From Candidatus Poseidoniales archaeon (lineage in GTDB: Archaea > Thermoplasmatota > Poseidoniia > Poseidoniales > Poseidoniaceae): a stretch of 35,444 bases of DNA. Made by a program: the position numbers and the translations under genes. The notes under the pieces are model-generated. The model was not told where the DNA came from and made no database searches. It saw nothing but the letters and a program-made list of their open reading frames with translations. Shown piece after piece: positions 7,330 through 17,632 of this stretch; the first letter of the stretch is position 1, and each line of letters opens with the position of its first letter. The DNA lies in contig JACETE010000004.1 of the NCBI GenBank assembly GCA_013911465.1, positions 1 to 35,444 on the forward strand. Direction: 5' to 3'.

Positions 7330-8934
7330 ATGGCAAAAGGCGTTGCTCCATTCGACGGTGTTGTTGACCATCGTGGGGAAGCCCTGCCCGTATTATCCAA
7401 ATCGTCGGCTAACATGAAGATGGAAAAGTTACTCAATACTCCAATGCCTTCCTTCGACAAAGACACACCAGGGAGTCCATTTTGGACGAAACTTGCATTT
7501 TTCTTTTGTCGTCGAACAGCCGCAAACCAATTTCGTTCAATCGAATATTCTGGAATGGAACATATTCCTGCAGACAGGGGTTCACTTTGTGCTTCTTGGC
7601 ACACGAACGGACTTATCGATCCACTCGGGATTATGCTTGCCCATCCAAAGGAATTCGTCATGGGTGGCCGACACGATTTGGTAACGAGGCCAGTACTTTC
7701 CTTCTGGACTCGTAGACTCGCAGTTCAACCTGTTGTTCGGAAAGCCGAACTTCTGCGAGGAGGTTGCAGTGAAGAGGAAGCCACAAATCTGAACGGACGC
7801 TCACTCCTCACGCTCGCAACTGGCATTTCCAGCGGGTTTGGTTGTGTTCTGTTTCCAGAAGGAACAAGCCATGATTTGGCACACATGCTTAGATTTAGAA
7901 CTGGGCCTATGCGAACCGTCCTCGCAGCCGCAGCAATTTCAAAAGCATCCGGGAAAAAATGCCCCGTACTCCAACCTGTGGGCCTTCACTTCCGAACCAG
8001 ACACCATTATCGCACAGACATGTGGGTGGAATTTGCAGAACCCTATTACTTACCAGAAGATGAGATTCCACAAGATCTTATCCAAGCGGTAGAAAAACGG
8101 GAATGGGTTGAACCCCCAGGAGACCTTGTCCGCTCTCTCCGCGACGGTTTGCGCCCCCACCTTCTTCCAATCACACCAAATGCCTCGAGTTGGGAGGAAC
8201 ACGGTGCTTACCATCTCATTGCTCAACTTGAATCAAGGAGAGACAAGAACCCTCTTTCAACATGGAGAAAAGAAGTTCTCGCAGCGCGCAAGGTCAGGGA
8301 TCGATACCAAACTGAGCCCGAGGGTGAGGACGGGAAACCACCTGAAGTGGTCCACCCCGTAGTTGATTCTGCGAAGGCGATTCACGTTCAATTGAAGGAA
8401 CGGGATCTCGATGGCAGAGACTTGGATTCATCTGGGCTTCGCCTACGAAAAGGCAACCCAATTCATGGTATAGGGTTCGGAGTCAAGACTCTACTTATGG
8501 CGGCGTTATTGCCTGCGTTTCTTCTCTCATTATCTCCACAACTTACTCTTGGGCGGTTTCTTGGGGATCGAACGGACGAGGGCGTCGATGCAAGAACGAC
8601 ATACCAGTTTTTGGCAGCGATGTTTGGTTCTGCAATGATCTGGCCATTCTGCGCAATTGTTGGAACATGGTTTGTTTGGTTGAACGCATCTGATGTATCC
8701 TCAATCCTTTCCATTGACATATTGACAATCGCAGGAAATGAAATTGCTTCCTTGGCAGTAATTTATTTCTTGATGTTTCCTCTTTTCTGGAGCTCAGGAA
8801 GAATGTTCGGGTTTTGGTGGGACGGATATGTTGACGCTCGCAGGGCCCTTTCACGGCTTACAGCAGGGCGTGCTTACACTCAGAGTCTTGAAGAACGACT
8901 TCGCTCACTTACCTCGGATTTAGCCTCCCAATAA
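7330..8934 (+). CDS. PlsC-like glycerophospholipid acyltransferase with C-terminal membrane segments
   Basis: LCASWHTNGLIDP (H-x4-D acyltransferase motif) and LFPEGTSHD (PEGT motif); hydrophobic segments near the C-terminus. Confidence 0.8.
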   Translation: MAKGVAPFDGVVDHRGEALPVLSKSSANMKMEKLLNTPMPSFDKDTPGSPFWTKLAFFFCRRTAANQFRSIEYSGMEHIPADRGSLCASWHTNGLIDPLGIMLAHPKEFVMGGRHDLVTRPVLSFWTRRLAVQPVVRKAELLRGGCSEEEATNLNGRSLLTLATGISSGFGCVLFPEGTSHDLAHMLRFRTGPMRTVLAAAAISKASGKKCPVLQPVGLHFRTRHHYRTDMWVEFAEPYYLPEDEIPQDLIQAVEKREWVEPPGDLVRSLRDGLRPHLLPITPNASSWEEHGAYHLIAQLESRRDKNPLSTWRKEVLAARKVRDRYQTEPEGEDGKPPEVVHPVVDSAKAIHVQLKERDLDGRDLDSSGLRLRKGNPIHGIGFGVKTLLMAALLPAFLLSLSPQLTLGRFLGDRTDEGVDARTTYQFLAAMFGSAMIWPFCAIVGTWFVWLNASDVSSILSIDILTIAGNEIASLAVIYFLMFPLFWSSGRMFGFWWDGYVDARRALSRLTAGRAYTQSLEERLRSLTSDLASQ

Positions 8935-8971
8935 GCGTTGAGTTCAAATTACCCTAACGCTCCGCAAGAAC

Positions 8972-9598
8972 ATGGTCGATTCCGGTCACATACAACAAAT
9001 CCGGCAATGGCTTGCTAGCGAACGACTTGAAATTCGTGACAAAAACGACCCACGTGCTGATGCACACTTACTGGTTCGCTACCCTCCGGGGCCGCAAGGA
9101 CACATGTTTGCTGTCGTTTTACCCAAAGGACGAGATCTTGTCTTCGTTTCCAGTATGACGCGTGTCGACTTGGGCCAACAAGACCAGATGAAAGAACACA
9201 TGACTGAAGAACCAGAGGTATGGTCTGAATGGGTTCACGAATGTCGGCTTTCACTGATGCGTGCTGAACTTGATTGGGGCATCCACATGGGCCATGACGG
9301 CAAAGAGAAGCCAGGGCCACTTCAAGCGTTCAATGTCAGCCTTCCAATCTGGTTTGACGGGTTGAATAAGAATGCCCTCATGCACAGCCTTCGTCGACTT
9401 TGGCTTGCAAAATTAAGCATGATTCATGAGATTAAATTCGCATATGGGCCAGGAAAAGGAGAACCTGGTCCAGTAGACGATTGGGCCAACCAAAAGAAGC
9501 AGAATCAAACTGAAAACAAACCTTCTGAACCTGCCCAAATTGAGTACAACGATACCATGCCTTTTGGCACGGGATTAGATCCCGAAGAATGGGCTTGA
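8972..9598 (+). CDS. Conserved hypothetical protein (possibly DUF2299-like)
   Basis: 208 aa intact ORF, good coding character, in line with neighbours. Family assignment is tentative recall only. Confidence 0.55.
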   Translation: MVDSGHIQQIRQWLASERLEIRDKNDPRADAHLLVRYPPGPQGHMFAVVLPKGRDLVFVSSMTRVDLGQQDQMKEHMTEEPEVWSEWVHECRLSLMRAELDWGIHMGHDGKEKPGPLQAFNVSLPIWFDGLNKNALMHSLRRLWLAKLSMIHEIKFAYGPGKGEPGPVDDWANQKKQNQTENKPSEPAQIEYNDTMPFGTGLDPEEWA

Positions 9599-9687
9599 AA
9601 ACGGCTTCCTGATGCGTTTTGAATCTGACGCGTGAGGGTCGCGATTAAGTAGTGGTGAATACACGTTCTCGTTACACAGGTGGTACT

Positions 9688-12600
9688 ATGCGTCAAACAA
9701 CCAAATCGATAACTCTCGTCAGTCTATTTCTGCTATCCTTATTTTCAGGAATGGTTCTTGGAACAGAACAAGCAGAAGCATCTCAAGTTGTCATCACCGA
9801 AGCAGTGCGAGTTGTCGACGGTGGAACAGCCTCCGACAGTCAAGCGGCTGTGGCATCCGATAGTGAAGGAAACGTCCACATCGTATGGGCCAGAAACACA
9901 CAACATCTGTACTACTCGATGATTTCGCCACGCGGTGAGACCCTGATTGACGCCACTCAAATCACAAACCCCGGACTTCACAAGGTCTGGCATCCAGATA
10001 TGGTTGTTGACGACAACGATCGAATCCACCTGGTCTGGGCCGATAAATCCGGCCAACATAAGATCATGTACACGTCTCTCAACCCATACCTCGCACCACT
10101 CGACGGTATGGCCGCAGAGGACACCGCAATCTCAGTCATTGATGACACCATCATTTCGATGCGTGCTCAAGACCGCGATTGGCCATCCATCGATGTTGAC
10201 AGTCAAGGAAACCTCCACATCGCTTGGCAGGATTCGTACGATGAACTTCAACGATTTTTCAACCAACCCCAAATCTACTACACCATGCTCCAACCAGAAT
10301 TTAGTGGTGGTTCCGTACTCACATTGTTCGAAGACACATTGCTAACTCCAATCATTGGCCACAAAGGCCATCCTGACATTGTTGTCGACTCCAATGACTT
10401 GGTTCAAATCGCATGGGATGACACCCGTGGAGGCAAGGTCGAACTCGTCTTCCTCGTCGATACATCCGGTTCGATGTACTCCGAATGGGCAGATGTTTGT
10501 ACAGTTATTTACGGCGGTAACTTTGCTGCTGGCGGTTATTTCCAAGGACTCAAGCCAATGCTCCAAGAAGGAAACATGACGGTTTACGAAACCATTTACG
10601 GTCTCGGTAACACTCTACCAGGCGCTGCAAGCAGCGGAAACTGTGCAACCCACAACCAGAACGCAGGCCCCCGGCCAACTGCTCTTGGAATCGTCGATGG
10701 TGATGACTCCGGCGGTATTCGAAAACTCCCAGGAACTGTTTACAACGGAAACACGTACTCTGGATACTCGGGAGAAGACTGGGGCCCTGGAACTAACTGG
10801 GCCTGTCTGTCATGGAAGGACGCTCAAGGCAACGTTCCAGGAAACCCTCCAACACAAGACGACCACAAGTGGAATCCAAACGCAACCAAGATCGCAATCC
10901 CAATTTCTGATGAAGGTCCAAAGGACGGAGACCCAGCACAACAAGCAGACGACACGACTTCGATCGAAGAAGCACACGACAACTGTGTCAACGCTGGTGT
11001 CGTACCTGTAGGGATGTATGGACAAACCTACGGAGGCGCAACAAGCGTCCAATCCCACTTCAAGGATCTCGCCCAATGCCCGAACGGCGTTCAGAGCGTA
11101 GCTGCGCGCAACTGCCCAGGCAACACGATTCGTTCAACCGATGCTGGTGGCCAAGTTTACGAATTCCCATCCGGTAGTGGCGGTGCAAGCCAAATGTCAC
11201 TCCTTGTCGAAGCAATGGTTTACATTTCAACCAACAACTCTCGAGAAATCTACATGTCTGTTCTTGACCCATACGGCAAGATGAACAACGATCCAAGTTG
11301 GACACCAGGTGTCTCAGGAACCGTTGCTCAGAACGGGGGGTATGTCGAAGATACTGGAAAAGGATCCGAAGGCCACCTTGTTGTCGTGAACGACACACGT
11401 GTCACAATTGATGACGCATACTCATTCCACCCATCCATCGGTGTTGACATGGAAGGAAACACCCACATTGCTTGGATGGACGGCCGAGACTATGGATTTG
11501 AGAAGGACGTTAACTACGAAATTTACTACACAAAACTGCGCCTTCAAGGCGCTGGTGAATTCGATGGTCGCGATGAGGGACTCTCCACCTACGCCATCAA
11601 GAAAATCAACGATACTCCGATTTCCAACGTTGAAACCAATGCAGGCTTGCCACAGAATGCTCCATGGGGCGGCAACTCCGTCTTCCCGTCGCTCCTTACT
11701 GACGATCAGAACCAAATCCACATTGCTTGGGTTGATTCTGGAAACACCTCTGCAGGTGAGGAACTCCTCTACGTACGATTGAACCACACCTCTCTCGAAG
11801 GCGATGGACTAACAGCTCTTGACCCATGGGAATCTGTTGCAATCACCTCTTGGGCTTCGAACAAATTAGGTCCAAATTCAGGATATAAGCCAAGCATCGG
11901 TATGCCGCCAGCCTTCTCAAACGATTTGGGTAGCGGCGCTCACGTGGCTTGGTCGGATACGAACAAGTGTAACGATGAGACCAACAACAACCGGTTCACG
12001 GTCTGTTATTCTCACGTATTGACTGGACAAGTCGATGTCGAATTCGATGATGGAGAGACGTTCTATCACGTGATTGAACCCGGTGAGCAAACCATCTACA
12101 ACTTGACAATGAACAATTCAACACCTGGTCCGAAGGACTTGGTTGCAGATACCTATGGACTCAACATCACAGGTGTTCCAACCAATTGGACGGCAACGCT
12201 GTTCTTTGCAGACAACCACACTGCGATTTTCCCTGATACTGAAATCTTCCTTGAGGGTGGAGAATCAATCCGATTCTACCTCCGAGTTCGAGCACCTTCG
12301 ATCTACCAAGCTGGCGCCGATGAGTTAGCAGAAATCCGTGTGGATGCAAAGTCCTACAAGGACCCTGCAATCCGCTCCGAGATTACAACACTCACGCTCA
12401 TGGACGTTGTCCACGGAATCGACCTCGATGCATCGCACAGTGTAGCCGACGTTGAACAGGGCCAAACCGCGATTTTCTCGATTACAATCACCAATACCGG
12501 GAACGTTGCTGATACCTTCCTCTTCTGGGACCCTCAGACTCTCGAAGGTCGTCAAGAGTGGCTTCTGCCGTTCGCTTGGGACGTCAACTTCCCTCTTAGT

Positions 12601-14697
12601 GTACAACTCGATCCACAGCAAACTGTGACCAAGAATCTTGAGATTAATGTTCCAACCTCTGAAGATCCAGGGGCCTTCGTTATCTTGCTGAAGGGTTGGT
12701 CTGCAGGCGAACCTGTCAAGTCTGTTGAGAAAGGAACATACGATATTCTTGAATTGGGTGTCTTCGTTTCAATTCGCTCTTCGAACAACATTGTGTTCAA
12801 CATTACAGACCAAGAAGCAATGGTAACGCCTGCTCCGTATGCTCCGAATGCACTCGATCCGAATTGTCATGTATTCGAAATTGAAGTCGAGAAATACTTC
12901 GATACCGGCGACCTTGTCTTTACAACTCCAGGCACAACTGAAAATGAAGACAATTGGACTACAGAAGTTATCTTCCCGAACGGGCTCAATTTGAACCCTG
13001 ATGGCGTATCCTATCCTTGGGTCCTCATGTCAGGCGATGACTATCGAATGCACGTTGTGAAGGTCAAGATCTGTGCACCAGATGATGCCCCTGCGGGCCT
13101 CGGAAAGGCAGTGACAATCAAGGCAAATCTCAAGGGCTATCCTAAGATTTCAGCAGCCAAGATTCTGCAAGTCGACGTTGATCACGTCTACCAACTCAAG
13201 ACCGACGTTGCTCTCGTTGATGATGAACAACTCACCGTCAATCCTGGTGACGCCATCATTCTCCCAACCACAGTTAGCAACAACGGAAATGGTCCAGACC
13301 GATTCGATTACACCCTTGCACGGGTAACCGATTCCTCCGGAGTTGATGTCATTTGGGACATTACCATCCCTCGTAACACCCTAGAAGAACTCGATTCGGG
13401 CTCATCTCAAACCTTTGAGGTTCTCATGGACATTCCACAGCAAGTCCCTGCTGGCGACTACACAGTGGTTTTCCACACGAAGTCCGAACAAAAGGATGAG
13501 GATGCATCAGGACGTATGACTCGCTTGCGAGACATTACAACATTGACAGTTACAGTCCGTGAATTCCATGATATGCAAATCACCATGGACCCGACTGTAG
13601 AAAACGATGTCAAGACTTCTGCACCTGGTCGTGTTGTACGATTCATTGTCAACATCACGAATGCAGGAAACGTTCCCGATGTTCCGACCCTTGACAATCA
13701 CACTTCCATACGCTCAGGCTCAGACATTACAGTCAACGAGGAACCTGGAATGGGAACACTTGCTGGTTGGGATGTCGATTGGCGAATGATTCGTCAGGTT
13801 GGATTGGATCTCGAAAGCGAGGAAGATTGTGTAACAACACTCTCGACTGCAGCATCCTACCCAGAGGACAGCTGCGTGTACTTGTCGGACATTGATGAAT
13901 GGAGACTACCAGAAATGGACCCATATCAGACATACACTATGGTTGCAGTCGTATCCATTGACCCCGGAGCACAGTTGCTCACTCGAAGCCTCGGCCTCAA
14001 GGTTGTCTCGATGATGGGTAACGCTGACGAAGGTGGCGACCATGATGATTCCGCATCATGGGTTGGCGATCTGTTGGATTCCAACGAGAAGATTGTGACC
14101 ATCAACCTCCGTGCACCGGACCTCGTTGTGAAGTCAGCCTCGACGGATGTCACTTCCGCAGATGTTGGTGAATCAATCCCAATCCGTATTGAGATTGCAA
14201 ACACAGGAAACGTTCACGCTTCAGATATCGAAGTCATTCTTTGTGAGTACGATGATGATGACATGATGAAAGAAATTCGCAAGAACAACAACATGTGTGA
14301 TGAAGAGAGTATTGTCATGCGCCAGATTATTGGTGCATTGGACAAGCCAGACGATTCTCAAACAGAACGCGTAATCGAGTTGTACATGCTTTACCCAGTT
14401 ACTGCAGGTAGCAAGAACGTCTACGTCGTTGTTGACCCAGGAAACACTATCGTTGAAGCAAATGAAGGCGACAACATCGTCCGAATTTCAACCGAGCTCG
14501 GTTCTTCGAACCCATTCTTGGACGTTGCTGGCGAAGTTGCTGGTAAGGTTGCACTACCGACCATGATCGTCTTGCTGACCTTCTCGCTCTTCGGTGTCTT
14601 GTACCTCGTTGGTCGAGGCCGCCGTGCTGCAGTGAAGGATCGAATCGCTGAACAATCGTCATTGATGTCTGTTCTTGGTGATGAAGCCGACGCGTGA
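9688..14697 (+). CDS. Giant secreted/surface protein: signal peptide, beta-propeller-like repeats, embedded von Willebrand A domain, CARDB/NEW3-like Ig domains, C-terminal TM anchor
   Basis: SITLVSLFLLSLFSGMVLG signal; repeated D..GN.HI(A/V)W motifs; VELVFLVDTSGSMYSEW (MIDAS); several NTGN/NAGN domains (NTGNVADTF, NNGNGPDRF, NAGNVPDV, NTGNVHASD); C-terminal TMIVLLTFSLFGVLYLVGRGRR. Confidence 0.85.
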   Translation: MRQTTKSITLVSLFLLSLFSGMVLGTEQAEASQVVITEAVRVVDGGTASDSQAAVASDSEGNVHIVWARNTQHLYYSMISPRGETLIDATQITNPGLHKVWHPDMVVDDNDRIHLVWADKSGQHKIMYTSLNPYLAPLDGMAAEDTAISVIDDTIISMRAQDRDWPSIDVDSQGNLHIAWQDSYDELQRFFNQPQIYYTMLQPEFSGGSVLTLFEDTLLTPIIGHKGHPDIVVDSNDLVQIAWDDTRGGKVELVFLVDTSGSMYSEWADVCTVIYGGNFAAGGYFQGLKPMLQEGNMTVYETIYGLGNTLPGAASSGNCATHNQNAGPRPTALGIVDGDDSGGIRKLPGTVYNGNTYSGYSGEDWGPGTNWACLSWKDAQGNVPGNPPTQDDHKWNPNATKIAIPISDEGPKDGDPAQQADDTTSIEEAHDNCVNAGVVPVGMYGQTYGGATSVQSHFKDLAQCPNGVQSVAARNCPGNTIRSTDAGGQVYEFPSGSGGASQMSLLVEAMVYISTNNSREIYMSVLDPYGKMNNDPSWTPGVSGTVAQNGGYVEDTGKGSEGHLVVVNDTRVTIDDAYSFHPSIGVDMEGNTHIAWMDGRDYGFEKDVNYEIYYTKLRLQGAGEFDGRDEGLSTYAIKKINDTPISNVETNAGLPQNAPWGGNSVFPSLLTDDQNQIHIAWVDSGNTSAGEELLYVRLNHTSLEGDGLTALDPWESVAITSWASNKLGPNSGYKPSIGMPPAFSNDLGSGAHVAWSDTNKCNDETNNNRFTVCYSHVLTGQVDVEFDDGETFYHVIEPGEQTIYNLTMNNSTPGPKDLVADTYGLNITGVPTNWTATLFFADNHTAIFPDTEIFLEGGESIRFYLRVRAPSIYQAGADELAEIRVDAKSYKDPAIRSEITTLTLMDVVHGIDLDASHSVADVEQGQTAIFSITITNTGNVADTFLFWDPQTLEGRQEWLLPFAWDVNFPLSVQLDPQQTVTKNLEINVPTSEDPGAFVILLKGWSAGEPVKSVEKGTYDILELGVFVSIRSSNNIVFNITDQEAMVTPAPYAPNALDPNCHVFEIEVEKYFDTGDLVFTTPGTTENEDNWTTEVIFPNGLNLNPDGVSYPWVLMSGDDYRMHVVKVKICAPDDAPAGLGKAVTIKANLKGYPKISAAKILQVDVDHVYQLKTDVALVDDEQLTVNPGDAIILPTTVSNNGNGPDRFDYTLARVTDSSGVDVIWDITIPRNTLEELDSGSSQTFEVLMDIPQQVPAGDYTVVFHTKSEQKDEDASGRMTRLRDITTLTVTVREFHDMQITMDPTVENDVKTSAPGRVVRFIVNITNAGNVPDVPTLDNHTSIRSGSDITVNEEPGMGTLAGWDVDWRMIRQVGLDLESEEDCVTTLSTAASYPEDSCVYLSDIDEWRLPEMDPYQTYTMVAVVSIDPGAQLLTRSLGLKVVSMMGNADEGGDHDDSASWVGDLLDSNEKIVTINLRAPDLVVKSASTDVTSADVGESIPIRIEIANTGNVHASDIEVILCEYDDDDMMKEIRKNNNMCDEESIVMRQIIGALDKPDDSQTERVIELYMLYPVTAGSKNVYVVVDPGNTIVEANEGDNIVRISTELGSSNPFLDVAGEVAGKVALPTMIVLLTFSLFGVLYLVGRGRRAAVKDRIAEQSSLMSVLGDEADA

Positions 14698-14702
14698 GTG
14701 AC

Positions 14703-15473
14703 TTAACCAAGCCACCATCGCAATCCGGGATTGTCGTCTATGGCGACAACTTCCCCGGATCGGTCAGTCCGCTGACGTTCAACGAGTTCCCGCACACGGG
14801 ACATGACGACAGAGATATCATTCTCACTAAGATTGAGCTCTTGCGCCATCAAGCCAAGGTCTGGCTTCACTCGAGGTGTTTCAATCAAGGCATGGACCAT
14901 TGTCCGCTGAGAGTAATCTTCGAAATCAGTATCCACCGCAGCGGAAACTCTTCCTCGAATCTGTTGATGCAAAGCAATGAGTGCGTCGCGTTGTCGATCG
15001 AGTAACTCAAGTTGCTCATTCAATTGTTCGAGGTGAACAACGCCTTCTGTAACGCTGATTTTCTTTCGACCGCTAACAAGTTCAGCAATTGGCTGAGCAT
15101 GTTCAGGTAATCTGGAACTTAGCCTTAGAGGGCCTCCTGATGGAAGTTTCCTTCTCTCGATTTTGAAGAGATCGGGACCCAAATCAACGCGAAGGGAAAA
15201 GGCCTCACAAACCCTGAAAATCGTTCGTGGAGGGCCACCTTTTTCACTCGGAACTTTCATCTTTTCAACGAGATTACCCCGCTCCAATTCTTTGAGATGC
15301 TTGACGATTGCTTGCTGACTTACGCCGATCAAATCAGCAAGTTGCATTGGATAGTGCGGTTCTCGAACCAATCGTTCAAGGATGGACCGACGGGTCTTGT
15401 TTTGAAGCAACATCAAGGAGCGTTCCAGTTCGTCCATACTACTCAACCTGTAGTTAGGTAGAGAAGGACTCAT
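14703..15473 (-). CDS. ArsR-like winged helix-turn-helix transcriptional regulator
   Basis: LLQNKTRRSILERLVREPHYPMQLADLIGVSQQAIVKHLKELERGNLVEK: canonical ArsR-type wHTH followed by Pro/Gly wing. Confidence 0.8.
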   Translation of the reverse strand: MSPSLPNYRLSSMDELERSLMLLQNKTRRSILERLVREPHYPMQLADLIGVSQQAIVKHLKELERGNLVEKMKVPSEKGGPPRTIFRVCEAFSLRVDLGPDLFKIERRKLPSGGPLRLSSRLPEHAQPIAELVSGRKKISVTEGVVHLEQLNEQLELLDRQRDALIALHQQIRGRVSAAVDTDFEDYSQRTMVHALIETPRVKPDLGLMAQELNLSENDISVVMSRVRELVERQRTDRSGEVVAIDDNPGLRWWLG

Positions 15474-15505
15474 TTGAACTCGTCGGATGAAATAGCCACT
15501 AGATG

Positions 15506-16498
15506 TCAGTCTTCATCCCATGATTGCCAATCTTCGTCTTTGGCAACAGGAATCTTTCGTTCTGCAGCAGGTTTCGACGTGACTTCAAACGCTGGAGCAG
15601 TCACAGGAGGCTGAGCAATAGGTGTGGGAAATGGGTCGGCGACTTGTTGTTCATTTTGCTCCTGAGGTGTTGCGGATTCAACATCACCTCGCATGAGCGC
15701 ATAGACCTGTTCAGTGGTAAGCATACTACCGGCTTGAACATCCATCGCCCCATCCATTTGTTGGTTAGAATTGTTTTGTTGCTGATTCATGTACTCGCCC
15801 GTTCGTACGTCAAATCCAATATCCTCTGTAGCGCCCTGATTCATTGCATTGATTTGTTGTTGAACAACATCAGGAGTAAGATCGGTTAACGGCATCACAT
15901 TTCCGTCAGGTCCAACGACCATCATGACTCCCTGCTTTCGGTTCTGGGAGAAGGCGAGAAGAACACCAGATAGGGGCAAGAGGAAAATGCCTAGGCAACA
16001 AACAGCACCACCAATCATGACCCAAGGGGTTTCGAAAAGGCCACTCTCCATTTCGTCGATTGAGGTTAACCAAATCGTTTCGTTCGCACACGTTCCCACA
16101 CATTCGACTCTCAACAGATAGTCGCCTTTCTCAAGTTCCCAAGATCCAAGGATTGCGTATTCAACACTACCGTCAGCAGACATAGCATTCCAATCAAGTT
16201 TACATTTCGACTCGTTTTCTGGCTCTTTTACATCAGATCCATCAAGTTCCGAGAGGGTAATGTTTCCTTCGAAATCAATTCCATATGCACGATAACAACC
16301 GTCAGCATTGACAGTCATGAGTTTCTGACTCTCTGAGCCAGCATCAAGCGAATCTACGTTGTTGCGTTCAGGATCGAGCGCATCGCCAATGGAATCCATT
16401 TGTCCGAGCAAGAGGATGCTTCCGAGGACGAAACACGCCATTGATGCAATAAGCATGCGGAGCGGCCAAGGGTTCTTTTTCCCGCTCTCCATGTTCAT
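15506..16498 (-). CDS. Two-TM membrane protein of unknown function
   Basis: N-terminal TM (MLIASMACFVLGSILLLG), second TM (WVMIGGAVCCLGIFLLPLSGVLLAF), Gln/Asn/Pro-rich cytoplasmic tail. Confidence 0.65.
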   Translation of the reverse strand: MNMESGKKNPWPLRMLIASMACFVLGSILLLGQMDSIGDALDPERNNVDSLDAGSESQKLMTVNADGCYRAYGIDFEGNITLSELDGSDVKEPENESKCKLDWNAMSADGSVEYAILGSWELEKGDYLLRVECVGTCANETIWLTSIDEMESGLFETPWVMIGGAVCCLGIFLLPLSGVLLAFSQNRKQGVMMVVGPDGNVMPLTDLTPDVVQQQINAMNQGATEDIGFDVRTGEYMNQQQNNSNQQMDGAMDVQAGSMLTTEQVYALMRGDVESATPQEQNEQQVADPFPTPIAQPPVTAPAFEVTSKPAAERKIPVAKDEDWQSWDED

Positions 16499-16537
16499 TG
16501 GATGAACCACTCCTCAAAGAAGGCTCGCTTTTTCTTC

Positions 16538-17632
16538 TCACAATCCAAGCTGCTGGAGTTTTTCTGGAAGATATGTTTCCGTTACGAAATCGAGACCATA
16601 TTTTGCCAGGGATTGCTGTTCAGCCTTCTTTCCAACTTCGAGCATCATGTTGATTTGTTCTTGCCACCACCCATCAGCAAATCTAGGATCGCTCAATTCA
16701 GCATTGAGCGCTTCAATATCCTTCTTTGACAAATCATCACTTGGTAGGTCATACGCCAATATATCATCAGCAGTGATGCCCAGATACGTCGATGTTGGTG
16801 TTGCCAAGTATTCTGAAATGTGCGCAGTCTTGATTGCACCGTATGCAATGGATGCAAAAATTCGGAAGGACCATGGATCACCGTCAAGGAAGACAACAAC
16901 AGGTAAATCCCATTCTTCGCTCATTCGCTTCATGATTCGACGAGTTGAACGAGCAGGTTGTCCTTTGAGATGCAACAAAGCACAATTGAAATCTTCATCA
17001 AAACCATTCTCAACAAGACGATCAAACATACCACCAGTCTCGATTGCCATGATGAAATTGATATCGTGTTCAAGGAACTCGATTTTCTCAGATTCGACAT
17101 TGTAGGGAACTCCATAACCACTGTCACCGACATCATCGCGAGCGTTGATTCGCATCCATTCTCCTCGGCGGTTGCGTTCTCGCAAGGTCAGATTTCCGAT
17201 CATCCGAGCTCCATCTTCTTCAGGCCTGAGTTTGAAATCTTCTCGAAGGCAACGTGTTACGATTTCTAAATCTTCAGCAAGGTTGTTGCTTTCGTTTTGG
17301 GATTGGAATTTTCCTAGCCCCCAACCTTCTGAGATGTAGTACATTTCACGAAGCGTGGATGACTTTCCATCATCGATCATACTTTCAATAAATTCGATAA
17401 CGTGCAATGCTCGAAGCAGTTGCTTTGCAGAACCAAGACTCGTTGCATCACGAATGGTTTGTTTCTTTCCGTACTTGTAGACGCCTAATTTTGGATCAAA
17501 GCCAATGTTGTTCTTTGTACGTACAGGTAGGGTCATTGTCGGCGGTTCGCCTTTGACAATACGATCGTACATTTCTCGAACAACATCATGCAATGCAGTC
17601 TTGGTCTCTTCAACCGATTTACGCTCAGCCAT
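16538..17632 (-). CDS. top6A: DNA topoisomerase VI subunit A (Spo11 homolog)
   Basis: REMYYISEGWG with catalytic Tyr; Toprim block VVVFLDGDPWSFRIFASIAYGAIKTAH; paired with Top6B upstream. Confidence 0.95.
   Translation of the reverse strand: MAERKSVEETKTALHDVVREMYDRIVKGEPPTMTLPVRTKNNIGFDPKLGVYKYGKKQTIRDATSLGSAKQLLRALHVIEFIESMIDDGKSSTLREMYYISEGWGLGKFQSQNESNNLAEDLEIVTRCLREDFKLRPEEDGARMIGNLTLRERNRRGEWMRINARDDVGDSGYGVPYNVESEKIEFLEHDINFIMAIETGGMFDRLVENGFDEDFNCALLHLKGQPARSTRRIMKRMSEEWDLPVVVFLDGDPWSFRIFASIAYGAIKTAHISEYLATPTSTYLGITADDILAYDLPSDDLSKKDIEALNAELSDPRFADGWWQEQINMMLEVGKKAEQQSLAKYGLDFVTETYLPEKLQQLGL

Noticed and set aside
9652-9687. GTG start extending the giant surface protein by 12 aa
   Set aside because: The signal peptide starts properly at the ATG at 9688.
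15641-15860. Low-complexity Gln/Asn-rich coding stretch as a possible repeat element
   Set aside because: Explained by the hydrophilic tail of the membrane protein at 15506..16498; no nucleotide-level tandem repeat.
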